Made by a program: the position numbers and the translations under genes. From Treponema sp. (GTDB lineage: Bacteria; Spirochaetota; Spirochaetia; Treponematales; Breznakiellaceae): a stretch of 11,191 bases of DNA. This document shows positions 1 through 7,518 of the stretch, in pieces (positions within the stretch are counted from its first letter, which is position 1; every line of letters begins with the position of its first letter). Below the pieces are notes generated by a model. The model did no database searches. It saw only the letters and a list, made by a program, of their open reading frames with translations, and was not told where the DNA came from. The stretch spans positions 1 through 11,191 of the forward strand of contig JAIRNB010000102.1 in NCBI GenBank assembly GCA_031258265.1, read 5' to 3'.

Positions 1-963
1 ATTTCAGTAGAGAATCTGGAGAAACGCTTCAACCTGGAAGCCGGCTTTTTTGCCCCCTTCGGCCGCTTTGTCCATGCGGTAAGGGGGATTTCCTTTTCCA
101 TCGGGAAAAATGAAAGCTACGGCTTGGTGGGGGAATCCGGCTGCGGCAAGACTACCACCGCCCGGCTCCTGGTCAGAATGTACGAGTGGGACAGGGGAAG
201 CATCCGATATGGGGAGGATACCGACGTGGCGGCCCTCTCCGGTCCGGCCCTCAAGGCCTACCGGGAAAAGGTACGCTACATCTTCCAGGACCCCGCCCGT
301 TCCCTTAACCCCCGGATGACGGTTTATGAGGTGCTGGTCTCCGGTTACCGCCATTCCTCTCATTTTCCCGGGGAAAAAAAGGCCAGGGAGGAGGCTGCCC
401 GGATTCTCATGGAAACGGGGCTTTCGGCGGATGATCTGGAAAAACGGCCTTCAGAGTTTTCCGGGGGCCAGCGGCAGCGGATCTCCATTGCCAGGGGTCT
501 TTTGATGAAACCGGAACTCCTGATCTGCGATGAGGTGGTCAGCGCCCTGGACGTGTCAATCCAGGGGCAAATTCTGAATCTCCTCCTGGATATCCGGGAA
601 AAGCGGGACCTTTCGTTTCTCTTTATCGCCCACGATCTGAAAGTGGCATGTTATTTCTGTGACCGTATCGGAGTAATGTACCGGGGGGAACTGATGGAAG
701 AAGGTCCGGTGGAAAACCTCTACCGGGATGCCAGGCACCCCTACACCAGGCTCCTCTTTTCCTCCGCCGGCGGAAGGGAAGCCCCGGTCCGGGAAGGGGC
801 CGGAATTCCCGCCGAAGCCCCCCCTGGGGAAGGGGCCTGTCCCTTTGCCCCCCGCTGTACCCTGGCGGAGGAACGCTGCCTTTCCGGTCATCCGGAAATC
901 CGGGAAATAGGACCGGGACGCCGGGTCCGGTGTTTTCTCGCGGACCCCGGACTCCCGGCCTAA
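1..963 (+). CDS. Oligopeptide/dipeptide ABC transporter ATP-binding protein, OppF/DppF type (5' truncated by window)
   Basis: This is the cytoplasmic ATPase subunit that powers a peptide or nickel/peptide-type importer; OppF/DppF proteins normally pair with OppD/DppD and two permeases. The frame is open from base 1, so the true start lies upstream; 320 residues are visible. Seen in order: Walker A GESGCGKT (residues 44-51), Q-loop in FQDPARSLNP (about 95-104), signature SGGQRQ (154-159), Walker B LLICDE (173-178) followed by VVSALDVS, and the H-loop histidine in FIAHD (211). The C-terminal oligopeptide-transporter extension is present: HPYTRLL, then CPFAPRC with further cysteines at about 293 and 311. 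Most of the subfamily has Pro after the Walker B Glu; this copy has Val. The missing upstream genes are presumably the binding protein, permeases and OppD. The stop codon overlaps the start of the following helicase gene by one base. The actual substrate cannot be told from this subunit. Confidence 0.95.
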   Translation: MSVENLEKRFNLEAGFFAPFGRFVHAVRGISFSIGKNESYGLVGESGCGKTTTARLLVRMYEWDRGSIRYGEDTDVAALSGPALKAYREKVRYIFQDPARSLNPRMTVYEVLVSGYRHSSHFPGEKKAREEAARILMETGLSADDLEKRPSEFSGGQRQRISIARGLLMKPELLICDEVVSALDVSIQGQILNLLLDIREKRDLSFLFIAHDLKVACYFCDRIGVMYRGELMEEGPVENLYRDARHPYTRLLFSSAGGREAPVREGAGIPAEAPPGEGACPFAPRCTLAEERCLSGHPEIREIGPGRRVRCFLADPGLPA

Positions 964-3900
964 TGGCCCTGCCTTTCCACCCCCTTATCAATGCCTGGTT
1001 TGACAAAAATTACGGCAAACCCACGGCCATACAGGAGGCGGCCTGGCCCCTCATTGGGGAGGGCCGTCATGTACTTGCCCTTGCCCCCACGGGGAGCGGT
1101 AAGACTCTTACCGCCTTTCTTTCCGCCATTTCCCTGTTCTGCCGGGGGGATTATGACGCGGATAAGTTATCCGTCCTTTATATTTCCCCCCTTAAAGCCC
1201 TGAACGAGGATATTAAACGGAACCTCCTGGAACCCCTGGCGGGAATCGGGAGGATTTTTAAAGAAGCCGGGGAGGCATTTCCCCCGGTTACCGTGGAAAC
1301 CCGTTCCGGGGATACCCCCCAATCGGAACGGCGGCGTTTCTACCGGCGTCCCCCCTCTATCCTGGTAAGTACCCCGGAAAGCCTGGCCCTCCTCCTCCTT
1401 AACCCCCGGGGCCGGGAGACTCTTTCCGGCCTGCGCTGCCTTATCCTGGACGAGATTCACAGCGTCCTGGGGACCAAGCGGGGGGCTTTTCTCTCCTGCC
1501 AGGTAGACCGGCTCTCCTTCATTGTCCGGGAATACGGGGGGCCCGAATTTATCCGGATCGGCCTTTCCGCCACGGTAAGGCCGGCGGAGGCGGCGGCGGA
1601 GTTCCTGGGCGGTCTTATGCCCTCCGCCAGGCCCTCCGAGGACTGGGAACGGCGGCCCGTTTGTATCGCCGCCCCCCCGGCGGACAAGGACATTAGCTTT
1701 ACGGTGGAAGGCATGGAGGAAGACCCGGTTCCGGGGATCATCCGCCGGGTAGAGGCGAGTAAGGGCGTCCTGATCTTTACCGGTTCCCGCCGGGGGGCGG
1801 AACAGCTCAGTTACCGGATCAACCAGGCCGCCGGCCGGCCCCTGTCCTTTGCCCACCACGGAAGCCTTTCAAAAGAACTGCGAAGGGCGGTGGAGCGGGG
1901 CCTGGCGGAGGGGAAGATCCCCTGTGTGACGGCCACTTCTTCCCTGGAACTGGGGATCGATATTGGCGGCGTTGACGAGGTGATCCTGGCCGCCGCTCCC
2001 CCCTCCGTGGCCGCGGCCCTCCAGCGTATCGGCCGTTCCGGCCACGGGGTGGGAAGAACCAGCGCCGGAAGATTTATCCCCCTGCGCCGGGGGGATCTCC
2101 TGGCGGCGGCGGCCCTGGAAACGGCTATCCGGGACCGGGAAATCGAAACAAGCCGCCCTATCGAATGCCCCCTGGATATCCTGGCCCAAATAATCCTGGC
2201 CCTCTGTGACGAGAAAGAGCGTCATGTGGATGAACTCTATACCCTGCTCCGGACTTTTTATGTATTCCGGGCTCTCAGCCGCCCCGCCTACGATTCGGTA
2301 ATCCGGATGCTGGCCGGCCGGGGGAACAGGGGCCGTATCAGGGAGCTTAAAGTCCGGCTTTATTGGGACAGGGAAAGCGGCGTCCTCAGCGCCGCGCCGG
2401 GGACCCGTTTCCTGCTCTATTCGGCGGGCGGGGTGATCCCCAGCCGGGGGCTTTACAGCCTGCGCCTGGCCGGGGAAAACGTGAAAATAGGGGAACTGGA
2501 CGAGGAATTTGTCTGGGAACGGCGGATAGGGGACAGTTTCAGGTTTGGAAACCGTTCCTGGCGGATCAGCGGCATCGGACATGAGGCGGTGGAGGTTGTT
2601 CCCCGGGATAACAGCGCGGATTTTATCCCCTTTTGGCGGGCGGAGCCGGTCTTCCGCGGTCCGGTCCTGGTCCGCCGGATTCTGGAGATTCTCGACTATT
2701 TCAACAGGGAAGGGGAACTGGACGCCGCCCTGCTGCCGGGATTCTCCGCCGCCGCCCTGGAGGACCTTAACCGTTACCTCGATTCCCAGCGGCGTTCCCA
2801 GAACCCGGGGGATTCCCCCTTTTTCGTTCCCCTGCCCGGTCCCCGCTGTATTCCCTGCGAGATTATCGAACAGGGGGCGGGCCAGGCGGGAGACGGGACC
2901 TGGCAGATTCTGCTCCACGGCTTCCGGGGCGGGGCAGTACAGTACCCCCTCCGCCTGGCCGTTACGGAGGAGCTTGAGGACCGGACCGGGCTGCGGGTGG
3001 AGAGTTTTTCCGATGACAACACGATCCTTTTTCTTCTTCCCGGCGCGGCGGCGATGGGACGGGAAAAGGTCGAGGAGCTTTTCACCGGAATTTTGCGGGG
3101 TCTTAGCGGCGGCGGGGGAAGCGGCGGGCCGCGGGGCCTTTGCCGGGGGGAACGGCAGTTCATGCGGGGCCTGGAATCTTCAAGCCGTTTCGGCGCGGCC
3201 TTCCGGGAGGCGGCGGAACGGAGTCTTGCCCAGCCCCGGGGGAGCTTTGGAAAACGGCTTCCCCTGTGGATCATCCGGCAAAGGGCTAAACGTCTTTTTG
3301 ACGCGGTCCGGGGGGAGGAAGATTTTCCCCTTAGCGCAGAAGCCTGGCGAAGCTGCCTGCGGGACGAGCTTGACATGGAGGCTTTCGGAGAACTTACCGC
3401 CGCCCTGGGTTCCGGGGTCATCACCCTCCCCTTTTTCCGCAGCCTTGGGGGAAGCCCCTTTGCCCGGAACATCATCTGGCAGGAGACCAACGCCCTGCTC
3501 TACGAAGGGGATGAGCGGAAAGATCTGCGCCGGAACGGCGGGGGGATCTCCCTTTCAGAACGGGTCATCGCCGAAGCCCTGGGCGATCCCTCCCTGCGCC
3601 CCCTTATTCCCGGAGAACTGGCGGCAAATTTCGCCGCCCGGCTGCGGAGGGAACTGCCCGGCTGGGGGCCGGAGGATTCCCGCTCCCTGACCGAATGGGT
3701 AAAAGAACGGATCGCTATCCCCGCCGATGAATGGGAAAACCTGCTCCGGGTCCTCCCCTCCCCCCTGCTAGAGGAACTGAAGGGGGACCCCAGCCTGGGG
3801 GGGAAACTCCGGTTCCTCAAACGGCGGGGCGCGGCTATTGAATCCGTTGTACACCGGGAATGGGAGGAAGGCTGGCTGGACCGGGACGGCCGGTGGGATC

Positions 3901-5456
3901 GGCAGCTCTTCTGCCAGTGGCTCCGTTTCCAGGGCCCCCTCTCCCCCTCCAGAATCGGCGAAATCTTTGGCTGGGGGGCGGCGGAGATCGAAGGGGCCAT
4001 GGACGCCCTGGAGGAGGCCCCCGGCGGGCCGGCCCTGGTTTCTTCCGTGGCGGTGGAGGGTCTGGGGGAGAACCTGATCTGCGACGCGGAAAACCTGGAA
4101 CTCCTCCTCAGGCTTAAGCGGGCCGGAGCCAGGCCGGAACTCAAGGAACGGCCCGCCGCCCTCCTTGTTCCCTTCCTCGCCCTGCGGCAGGGTATCCTGC
4201 GGCGGAAAGCGGCGGAGGATACCGCGGACAGGGGGGAGGGAACGGGAAGCGCGGCGGCGGGACTCGGCCGCTGGGCGGCGGGTCTTGCCCTGCCGCCGCA
4301 GCTCTGGGAAACGGAGATCCTCTGCGCCAGGGAGAAAAACTACAGGCCGGAGAGTCTGGACGGGGAACTGCGGGAAGGACGGCTCCTCTGGTACGGGGCG
4401 GGAAAAGGGCAGGCGGCCTTCTGCCGCCCCGAGGACCTGGACTTAATGAGTCCGGAAACAGGGGATGCCGGGCCCTTTCCCCCGGATTTCTTTGAACGGC
4501 CCCGGGACTACTGGGAGATCAAAGACGCCTGCGGAGCTTCCCTGGGCGGGGACAGAATTCTGATTCCCGCAATCTGGGAACAGGTATGGAAGGGCCGCCT
4601 CAGCTCCGATTCCTGGGAGGCCCCCAGGCGCGCCGCCAGGGCGGGCGGCGGTAACGCTGACAGCAGTATTACTGACGGCAGCGTTACTGATGACAGTATC
4701 GCTAAAGACGCCGGCCCCATCCGCGGCCGCCGTATTCCCAGGGCTTTACAGAGGGGGGCGCGGAATCTCTGGAAGCAGGGCTGCCCCCTGCCGGGCCGCT
4801 GGTTTTCCCTGGACCGGGAGGAACTTGAGGGGGAAGAACCCTGGTACCAGGAAGAACTGGACCGGGAACGGGTCCGTCTCCTCCTCCGACGCTGGGGACT
4901 CCTCTGCCGGCCCCTCCTGGAACGGGAAAACGCCGCCCCCCTGTCCTGGGCCCGGCTTCTCCCCGCCATGCGGCGGATGGAACTGGCGGGGGAACTGACG
5001 GCGGGGTATTTTTTCTCCGGCATCAGGTCCCTGCAATTTGCATCCCCCGCCATTGTCCGGGAACTGGAGGAAGCTGAAGAATTCGGAAGCGGGGATGGTC
5101 CCCTTTACTGGATCAACGCGGCGGACCCCGCCAGCCCCGCGGCCCTGGACATCGAAGGTCTGGACCCCCGGATTCCCGCCCGTTCCCCCAGGAACCGGCT
5201 TTACTACCGGGGGCAGGAACTCATCGCCGTATCAAGGCGGAACGGAAAGGAACTGGAAATTTTTATCCCGCCGGAGGATCCCTGTCTGGGGGAACTGGCG
5301 GCCCTGATCAGAGTCCCCCGGCAGCGGAACTACGGGGCGGAAAAAAAACTTGTCATCGAAACCGTCAACGCCGCCGCCGCCGCTTCTTCCCCCTACGGGC
5401 AGTGTTTTGTCGAGGGGGGCTTTATCCGGGACCGGGGGAAATTGTACCTGTGGTAG
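963..5456 (+). CDS. lhr: Lhr-family ATP-dependent DNA helicase, long form
   Basis: This is a superfamily 2, 3'-to-5' DNA-translocating helicase linked to DNA repair. At about 1,497 residues it is close to the long bacterial Lhr proteins (E. coli about 1,538). Motifs seen: I APTGSGKT (41-48), Ia ISPLKAL (74-80), TPES (137-140), II DEIH (163-166), III SAT (202-204), IV IFTGSRRG (271-278), V SSLELGIDIGG (326-336), VI QRIGRSGH (354-361). The winged-helix and DEAD/DEAH-associated regions of Lhr-Core follow; the segment around FGKRLPLWIIRQRAKRLFDAV (about 760-780) is typical of it. The remainder is the large Lhr C-terminal domain, which in E. coli has been reported to have uracil-DNA glycosylase activity; whether that holds here is unknown. 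I chose ATG at 963 because it sits in TAATG, giving a one-base overlap with the upstream stop, and because MALPFHPLINAW matches the usual Lhr N-terminus. A GTG at 930 in the same frame is possible but adds 11 unconserved-looking residues. No clear Shine-Dalgarno precedes 963, which fits translational coupling. A pentapeptide repeat insert lies at residues 1233-1247. Confidence 0.96.
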   Translation: MALPFHPLINAWFDKNYGKPTAIQEAAWPLIGEGRHVLALAPTGSGKTLTAFLSAISLFCRGDYDADKLSVLYISPLKALNEDIKRNLLEPLAGIGRIFKEAGEAFPPVTVETRSGDTPQSERRRFYRRPPSILVSTPESLALLLLNPRGRETLSGLRCLILDEIHSVLGTKRGAFLSCQVDRLSFIVREYGGPEFIRIGLSATVRPAEAAAEFLGGLMPSARPSEDWERRPVCIAAPPADKDISFTVEGMEEDPVPGIIRRVEASKGVLIFTGSRRGAEQLSYRINQAAGRPLSFAHHGSLSKELRRAVERGLAEGKIPCVTATSSLELGIDIGGVDEVILAAAPPSVAAALQRIGRSGHGVGRTSAGRFIPLRRGDLLAAAALETAIRDREIETSRPIECPLDILAQIILALCDEKERHVDELYTLLRTFYVFRALSRPAYDSVIRMLAGRGNRGRIRELKVRLYWDRESGVLSAAPGTRFLLYSAGGVIPSRGLYSLRLAGENVKIGELDEEFVWERRIGDSFRFGNRSWRISGIGHEAVEVVPRDNSADFIPFWRAEPVFRGPVLVRRILEILDYFNREGELDAALLPGFSAAALEDLNRYLDSQRRSQNPGDSPFFVPLPGPRCIPCEIIEQGAGQAGDGTWQILLHGFRGGAVQYPLRLAVTEELEDRTGLRVESFSDDNTILFLLPGAAAMGREKVEELFTGILRGLSGGGGSGGPRGLCRGERQFMRGLESSSRFGAAFREAAERSLAQPRGSFGKRLPLWIIRQRAKRLFDAVRGEEDFPLSAEAWRSCLRDELDMEAFGELTAALGSGVITLPFFRSLGGSPFARNIIWQETNALLYEGDERKDLRRNGGGISLSERVIAEALGDPSLRPLIPGELAANFAARLRRELPGWGPEDSRSLTEWVKERIAIPADEWENLLRVLPSPLLEELKGDPSLGGKLRFLKRRGAAIESVVHREWEEGWLDRDGRWDRQLFCQWLRFQGPLSPSRIGEIFGWGAAEIEGAMDALEEAPGGPALVSSVAVEGLGENLICDAENLELLLRLKRAGARPELKERPAALLVPFLALRQGILRRKAAEDTADRGEGTGSAAAGLGRWAAGLALPPQLWETEILCAREKNYRPESLDGELREGRLLWYGAGKGQAAFCRPEDLDLMSPETGDAGPFPPDFFERPRDYWEIKDACGASLGGDRILIPAIWEQVWKGRLSSDSWEAPRRAARAGGGNADSSITDGSVTDDSIAKDAGPIRGRRIPRALQRGARNLWKQGCPLPGRWFSLDREELEGEEPWYQEELDRERVRLLLRRWGLLCRPLLERENAAPLSWARLLPAMRRMELAGELTAGYFFSGIRSLQFASPAIVRELEEAEEFGSGDGPLYWINAADPASPAALDIEGLDPRIPARSPRNRLYYRGQELIAVSRRNGKELEIFIPPEDPCLGELAALIRVPRQRNYGAEKKLVIETVNAAAAASSPYGQCFVEGGFIRDRGKLYLW
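4659..4703 (+). repeat. Three tandem 15-bp units (DxS[I/V][T/A] pentapeptides) inside lhr
   Basis: Within the helicase C-terminal domain the codons read DSSIT, DGSVT, DDSIA (residues 1233-1247), three in-frame 15-bp units: GACAGCAGTATTACT, GACGGCAGCGTTACT, GATGACAGTATCGCT. The stretch is flanked by Ala/Gly/Arg-rich sequence before and KDAGPIRGRR after. It is poorer in G+C than the surrounding gene and looks like a flexible acidic linker. The units differ at several bases, so the expansion is not very recent. Confidence 0.75.
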
Positions 5457-5661
5457 AAAGGCGGCGACTCAGCGCCTGGGGGGGTAGCGGAGTAGACTGC
5501 AGCCTAGAGGGTCCCTCTTGACCTCGGCCTTTCAGCTCTTGTACCGTAGCCTATCGCTTTCGCCGGGCCTATGCCGTGCTGCATTATTCAGCCACATGCT
5601 CACCGGTTCGTATGCATTTCTTTGGCAGGAAGCGGCCCCCCCCCTTTTTATGGATTCAGGT
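5457..5661. other. Gene-free segment between convergent lhr and sugar-permease genes
   Basis: No convincing gene lies between the lhr stop and the stop of the opposing permease gene. Visible structure: AGGCG/CGCCT arms around a 9-base loop (5459-5477), a G7 tract (5478-5484), a short palindrome AGAGGG-T-CCCTCT (5506-5518), and a C9 tract (5636-5644) followed by T5 (5645-5649). The G7 and C9 tracts are complementary and about 150 bases apart. No hairpin followed directly by a T tract is evident in either direction, so intrinsic terminators for the two converging genes are not obvious. An open frame on the plus strand from 5518 runs on into the antisense of the permease gene and is not believed. 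Confidence 0.6.
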
Positions 5662-6513
5662 TCAGCCCTTTACCGCCCCCATGGTGATGCCCTCCACAAA
5701 GAAACGCTGGAAGCAGAGGAAGATCAGCACCACCGGCAGGGCCACCAGGGTGGAGGCGGCCATCAGGAGGCTGTATTCGACCTCGTGCTGGGAGCGGAAG
5801 AACTGGAGTCCGATGGAAAGGGTGTACATCTCCTGTTTGGTAAGGTAGATCAGGGGGCCCAGGAAGTCGTTCCACGAACCCAGGGCGGTAAAAATAGCCA
5901 CCACCGCGATAACCGGTTTCATCAGGGGTATGATTAACCGGTAGAAAATTTCAAATTCGTTGGCCCCGTCTATAAAGCCCGCGTCGGATATTTCCTTGGG
6001 GATGGTCAAAAGGTACTGCCGTATCATAAAGATATACAGGGCCTGTCCTGTATAGGCCGGTATGATCAGGGGAAGAAAGGTATTTACCATTTTGAATTTG
6101 GCGAATATATCAAAGAGGGCTACCAGCACCACCGGGAAGGGGATGAACATGGTGGCGATAACTATCAGAAATACTTTTTCCCTGCCCGGCCAGTTGATAC
6201 GGCTGAATCCATAGGCCACCAGGGAATTGGAGATAAGCGCCCCGATAACAGAAAAAGTAACGATGCTTAGGGAATTTGTCATATACCGGAAAAACGGAAT
6301 AAACCGGACCGCCGCCGCGTAATGTTCAAAATGAATCTCATGGGGAAAGATCGTGGGCGGCGCGGCCCGCAGTTCCACAGTACCTTTGAGGGATGTAACA
6401 ATCATCCAGTAATAGGGCATGATATAAAAAACCGCCATTACTATTAATATAACGCGGGGGATAACATACCGGGAGATGTAACGCGCGTTTTTCCGGTACA
6501 GCGGATTTGACAT
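5662..6513 (-). CDS. Carbohydrate ABC transporter permease, CUT1 family, MalG type
   Basis: This is an inner-membrane permease subunit for sugar import. It has 283 residues, usual for the family. About six hydrophobic segments are visible: roughly 21-42, 75-103, 113-137, 145-168, 198-223 and 248-270. The cytoplasmic EAA loop that docks the ATPase is seen at 174-201 (EISDAGFIDGANEFEIFYRL then IIPLMKP), with the conserved Gly and the I-x-L/P end. The C-terminus FFVEGITMGAVKG is typical of MalG-like proteins (compare the common RYFVQGLTxGAVKG ending). The start at 6513 is supported by AAGGAG on the minus strand (6521-6526), seven bases upstream. It is the last gene of the operon, 59 bases after the MalF-type gene. 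The sugar cannot be predicted from the permease. Confidence 0.95.
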   Translation of the reverse strand: MSNPLYRKNARYISRYVIPRVILIVMAVFYIMPYYWMIVTSLKGTVELRAAPPTIFPHEIHFEHYAAAVRFIPFFRYMTNSLSIVTFSVIGALISNSLVAYGFSRINWPGREKVFLIVIATMFIPFPVVLVALFDIFAKFKMVNTFLPLIIPAYTGQALYIFMIRQYLLTIPKEISDAGFIDGANEFEIFYRLIIPLMKPVIAVVAIFTALGSWNDFLGPLIYLTKQEMYTLSIGLQFFRSQHEVEYSLLMAASTLVALPVVLIFLCFQRFFVEGITMGAVKG

Positions 6514-6534
6514 ACTTTTTCTCCTTCAGGGGTT

Positions 6535-6580
6535 TTGGTTCCATCCTCAAAAACCAACTTTGTGGATGGATACTAAGTAT
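6535..6580 (-). other. Intercistronic inverted repeats between the two permease genes
   Basis: Two short stems overlap here: TTGGTT/AACCAA (6535-6540 with 6552-6557) and TCCATCC/GGATGGA (6540-6546 with 6564-6570). They share bases, so they cannot form fully together. Next to them ATACTAAGTAT (6570-6580) is a perfect short palindrome covering the stop codon of the upstream gene. There is no T tract after either stem. At most they may stabilise or modulate the mRNA between the cistrons. Confidence 0.35.
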
Positions 6581-7472
6581 CGTAGGAAACCCAGCTTCGT
6601 CCCCAGCGAAACACGACCGCGGCAATACAAACACTGACCGCGAAGAACAGGAGCGAAAGGCAGGCGGCGTATCCCATCTTTGAATACTTAAAGGCGTTCT
6701 GGTAGATATACAAAACATAAAAAAACAGCGAATTCTGCGAACCTACCGTACCGCCCCGGGCGCCGCCGGAAATAATATAGGCCTGGGTAAATACCTGCAG
6801 GCCGCCGCTTAAACCCATGATAATCTGGTAAAGGATAATCGGGGTAAGCATGGGCAGGGTAATGTGAAAGAATTTTCTGAACACCCCGGCGCCGTCAATA
6901 TCGGCGGACTCGTAGAGATCGTAGGGTATGGCCCGCAGAGAGGCGAGGAAGATCAGGGCGGCTCCCCCCGCCCCGTATTGCGCCAGAATCACCAGGGATG
7001 GTTTGGTAAAACGGGGGTCCCCTATCCAGTCGATAAAGGGCAGGCCCAGGACCACAAAGATCCTGTTCAAAAGGCCGTACTGGGGATTGGTAAAGAGAAT
7101 CCACACGAATACCAGGGCAAAGGCCGGCAGAATAGAGGGAAGGTAATAAATTGCCCGGTACACCGGCACTTCCCGTACCTTTTGGTTCATCGCCAGGGCA
7201 AGGATGATGGCAACCACAATGCCGGTGGGCACCGACAGGGCGGTATAGAAAAGGGTATTGTAAATAGTGGTAAGAAGAAGCGGATCATTGATCAGTTCTT
7301 TGAAATTGTTAAACCCTGTAACAAGGGGTTTGCCGAATCCTGAATACTCGGTGGCGCTTAAATAAAAGGAGTAGGCGATGGGATATATCTGCAGGACAAG
7401 GAAACCCGCGATCCACGGCGAAATGAACAAAAGGCCGTTTCGTAAATTACGTCTATCCAGCCGCTCAAGCAT
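6573..7472 (-). CDS. Carbohydrate ABC transporter permease, CUT1 family, MalF/UgpA type
   Basis: This is the partner membrane subunit of the sugar importer, 299 residues. It begins with the usual short cytoplasmic N-terminus and first membrane segment (GLLFISPWIAGFLVLQIYPI, about 13-32). Further hydrophobic segments lie near 71-95, 109-128, 157-178, 210-232 and 268-288. The EAA loop is at 187-212 (YESADIDGAGVFRKFFHITL then PMLTP). It lacks the long periplasmic P2 loop of enterobacterial MalF, as do most short CUT1 permeases. The start at 7472 has GAGGAG (7479-7484, minus strand) six bases upstream. It lies 46 bases after the solute-binding-protein gene and 59 bases before the MalG-type gene, consistent with a single transcript. 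No attenuator with a T tract is seen in either gap. Confidence 0.95.
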   Translation of the reverse strand: MLERLDRRNLRNGLLFISPWIAGFLVLQIYPIAYSFYLSATEYSGFGKPLVTGFNNFKELINDPLLLTTIYNTLFYTALSVPTGIVVAIILALAMNQKVREVPVYRAIYYLPSILPAFALVFVWILFTNPQYGLLNRIFVVLGLPFIDWIGDPRFTKPSLVILAQYGAGGAALIFLASLRAIPYDLYESADIDGAGVFRKFFHITLPMLTPIILYQIIMGLSGGLQVFTQAYIISGGARGGTVGSQNSLFFYVLYIYQNAFKYSKMGYAACLSLLFFAVSVCIAAVVFRWGRSWVSYDT

Positions 7473-7518
7473 ACATTACTCCTCAGGGGAGGGCCGCACC
7501 GGGCCCCGCCCCAAAAAA

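Noticed and set aside
930..962. GTG at 930 as an alternative lhr start
   Set aside because: It would add 11 residues inside the upstream ATPase gene without a better ribosome-binding site; ATG at 963 in TAATG gives the usual Lhr N-terminus.
1869..2918. Long minus-strand open frame opposite the helicase gene
   Set aside because: It is a shadow of the GC-rich lhr frame. The translation is Pro/Gly/Arg-rich with no recognisable family, while the plus strand has clear helicase motifs throughout.
2545..3690. Plus-strand open frame of 381 codons in a second frame of lhr
   Set aside because: It lies entirely within lhr, is rich in Ser/Pro/Arg/Gly as expected of an out-of-frame GC-rich reading, and has no motif.
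5506..5518. AGAGGG-T-CCCTCT palindrome as a terminator or operator
   Set aside because: The loop would be one base and no T tract follows directly; a single short palindrome in this GC-rich DNA can easily arise by chance.
5518..5937. Plus-strand open frame of 139 codons spanning the 5457-5661 segment
   Set aside because: More than half of it is antisense to the MalG-type permease, it has no ribosome-binding site, and I recognise no protein family.
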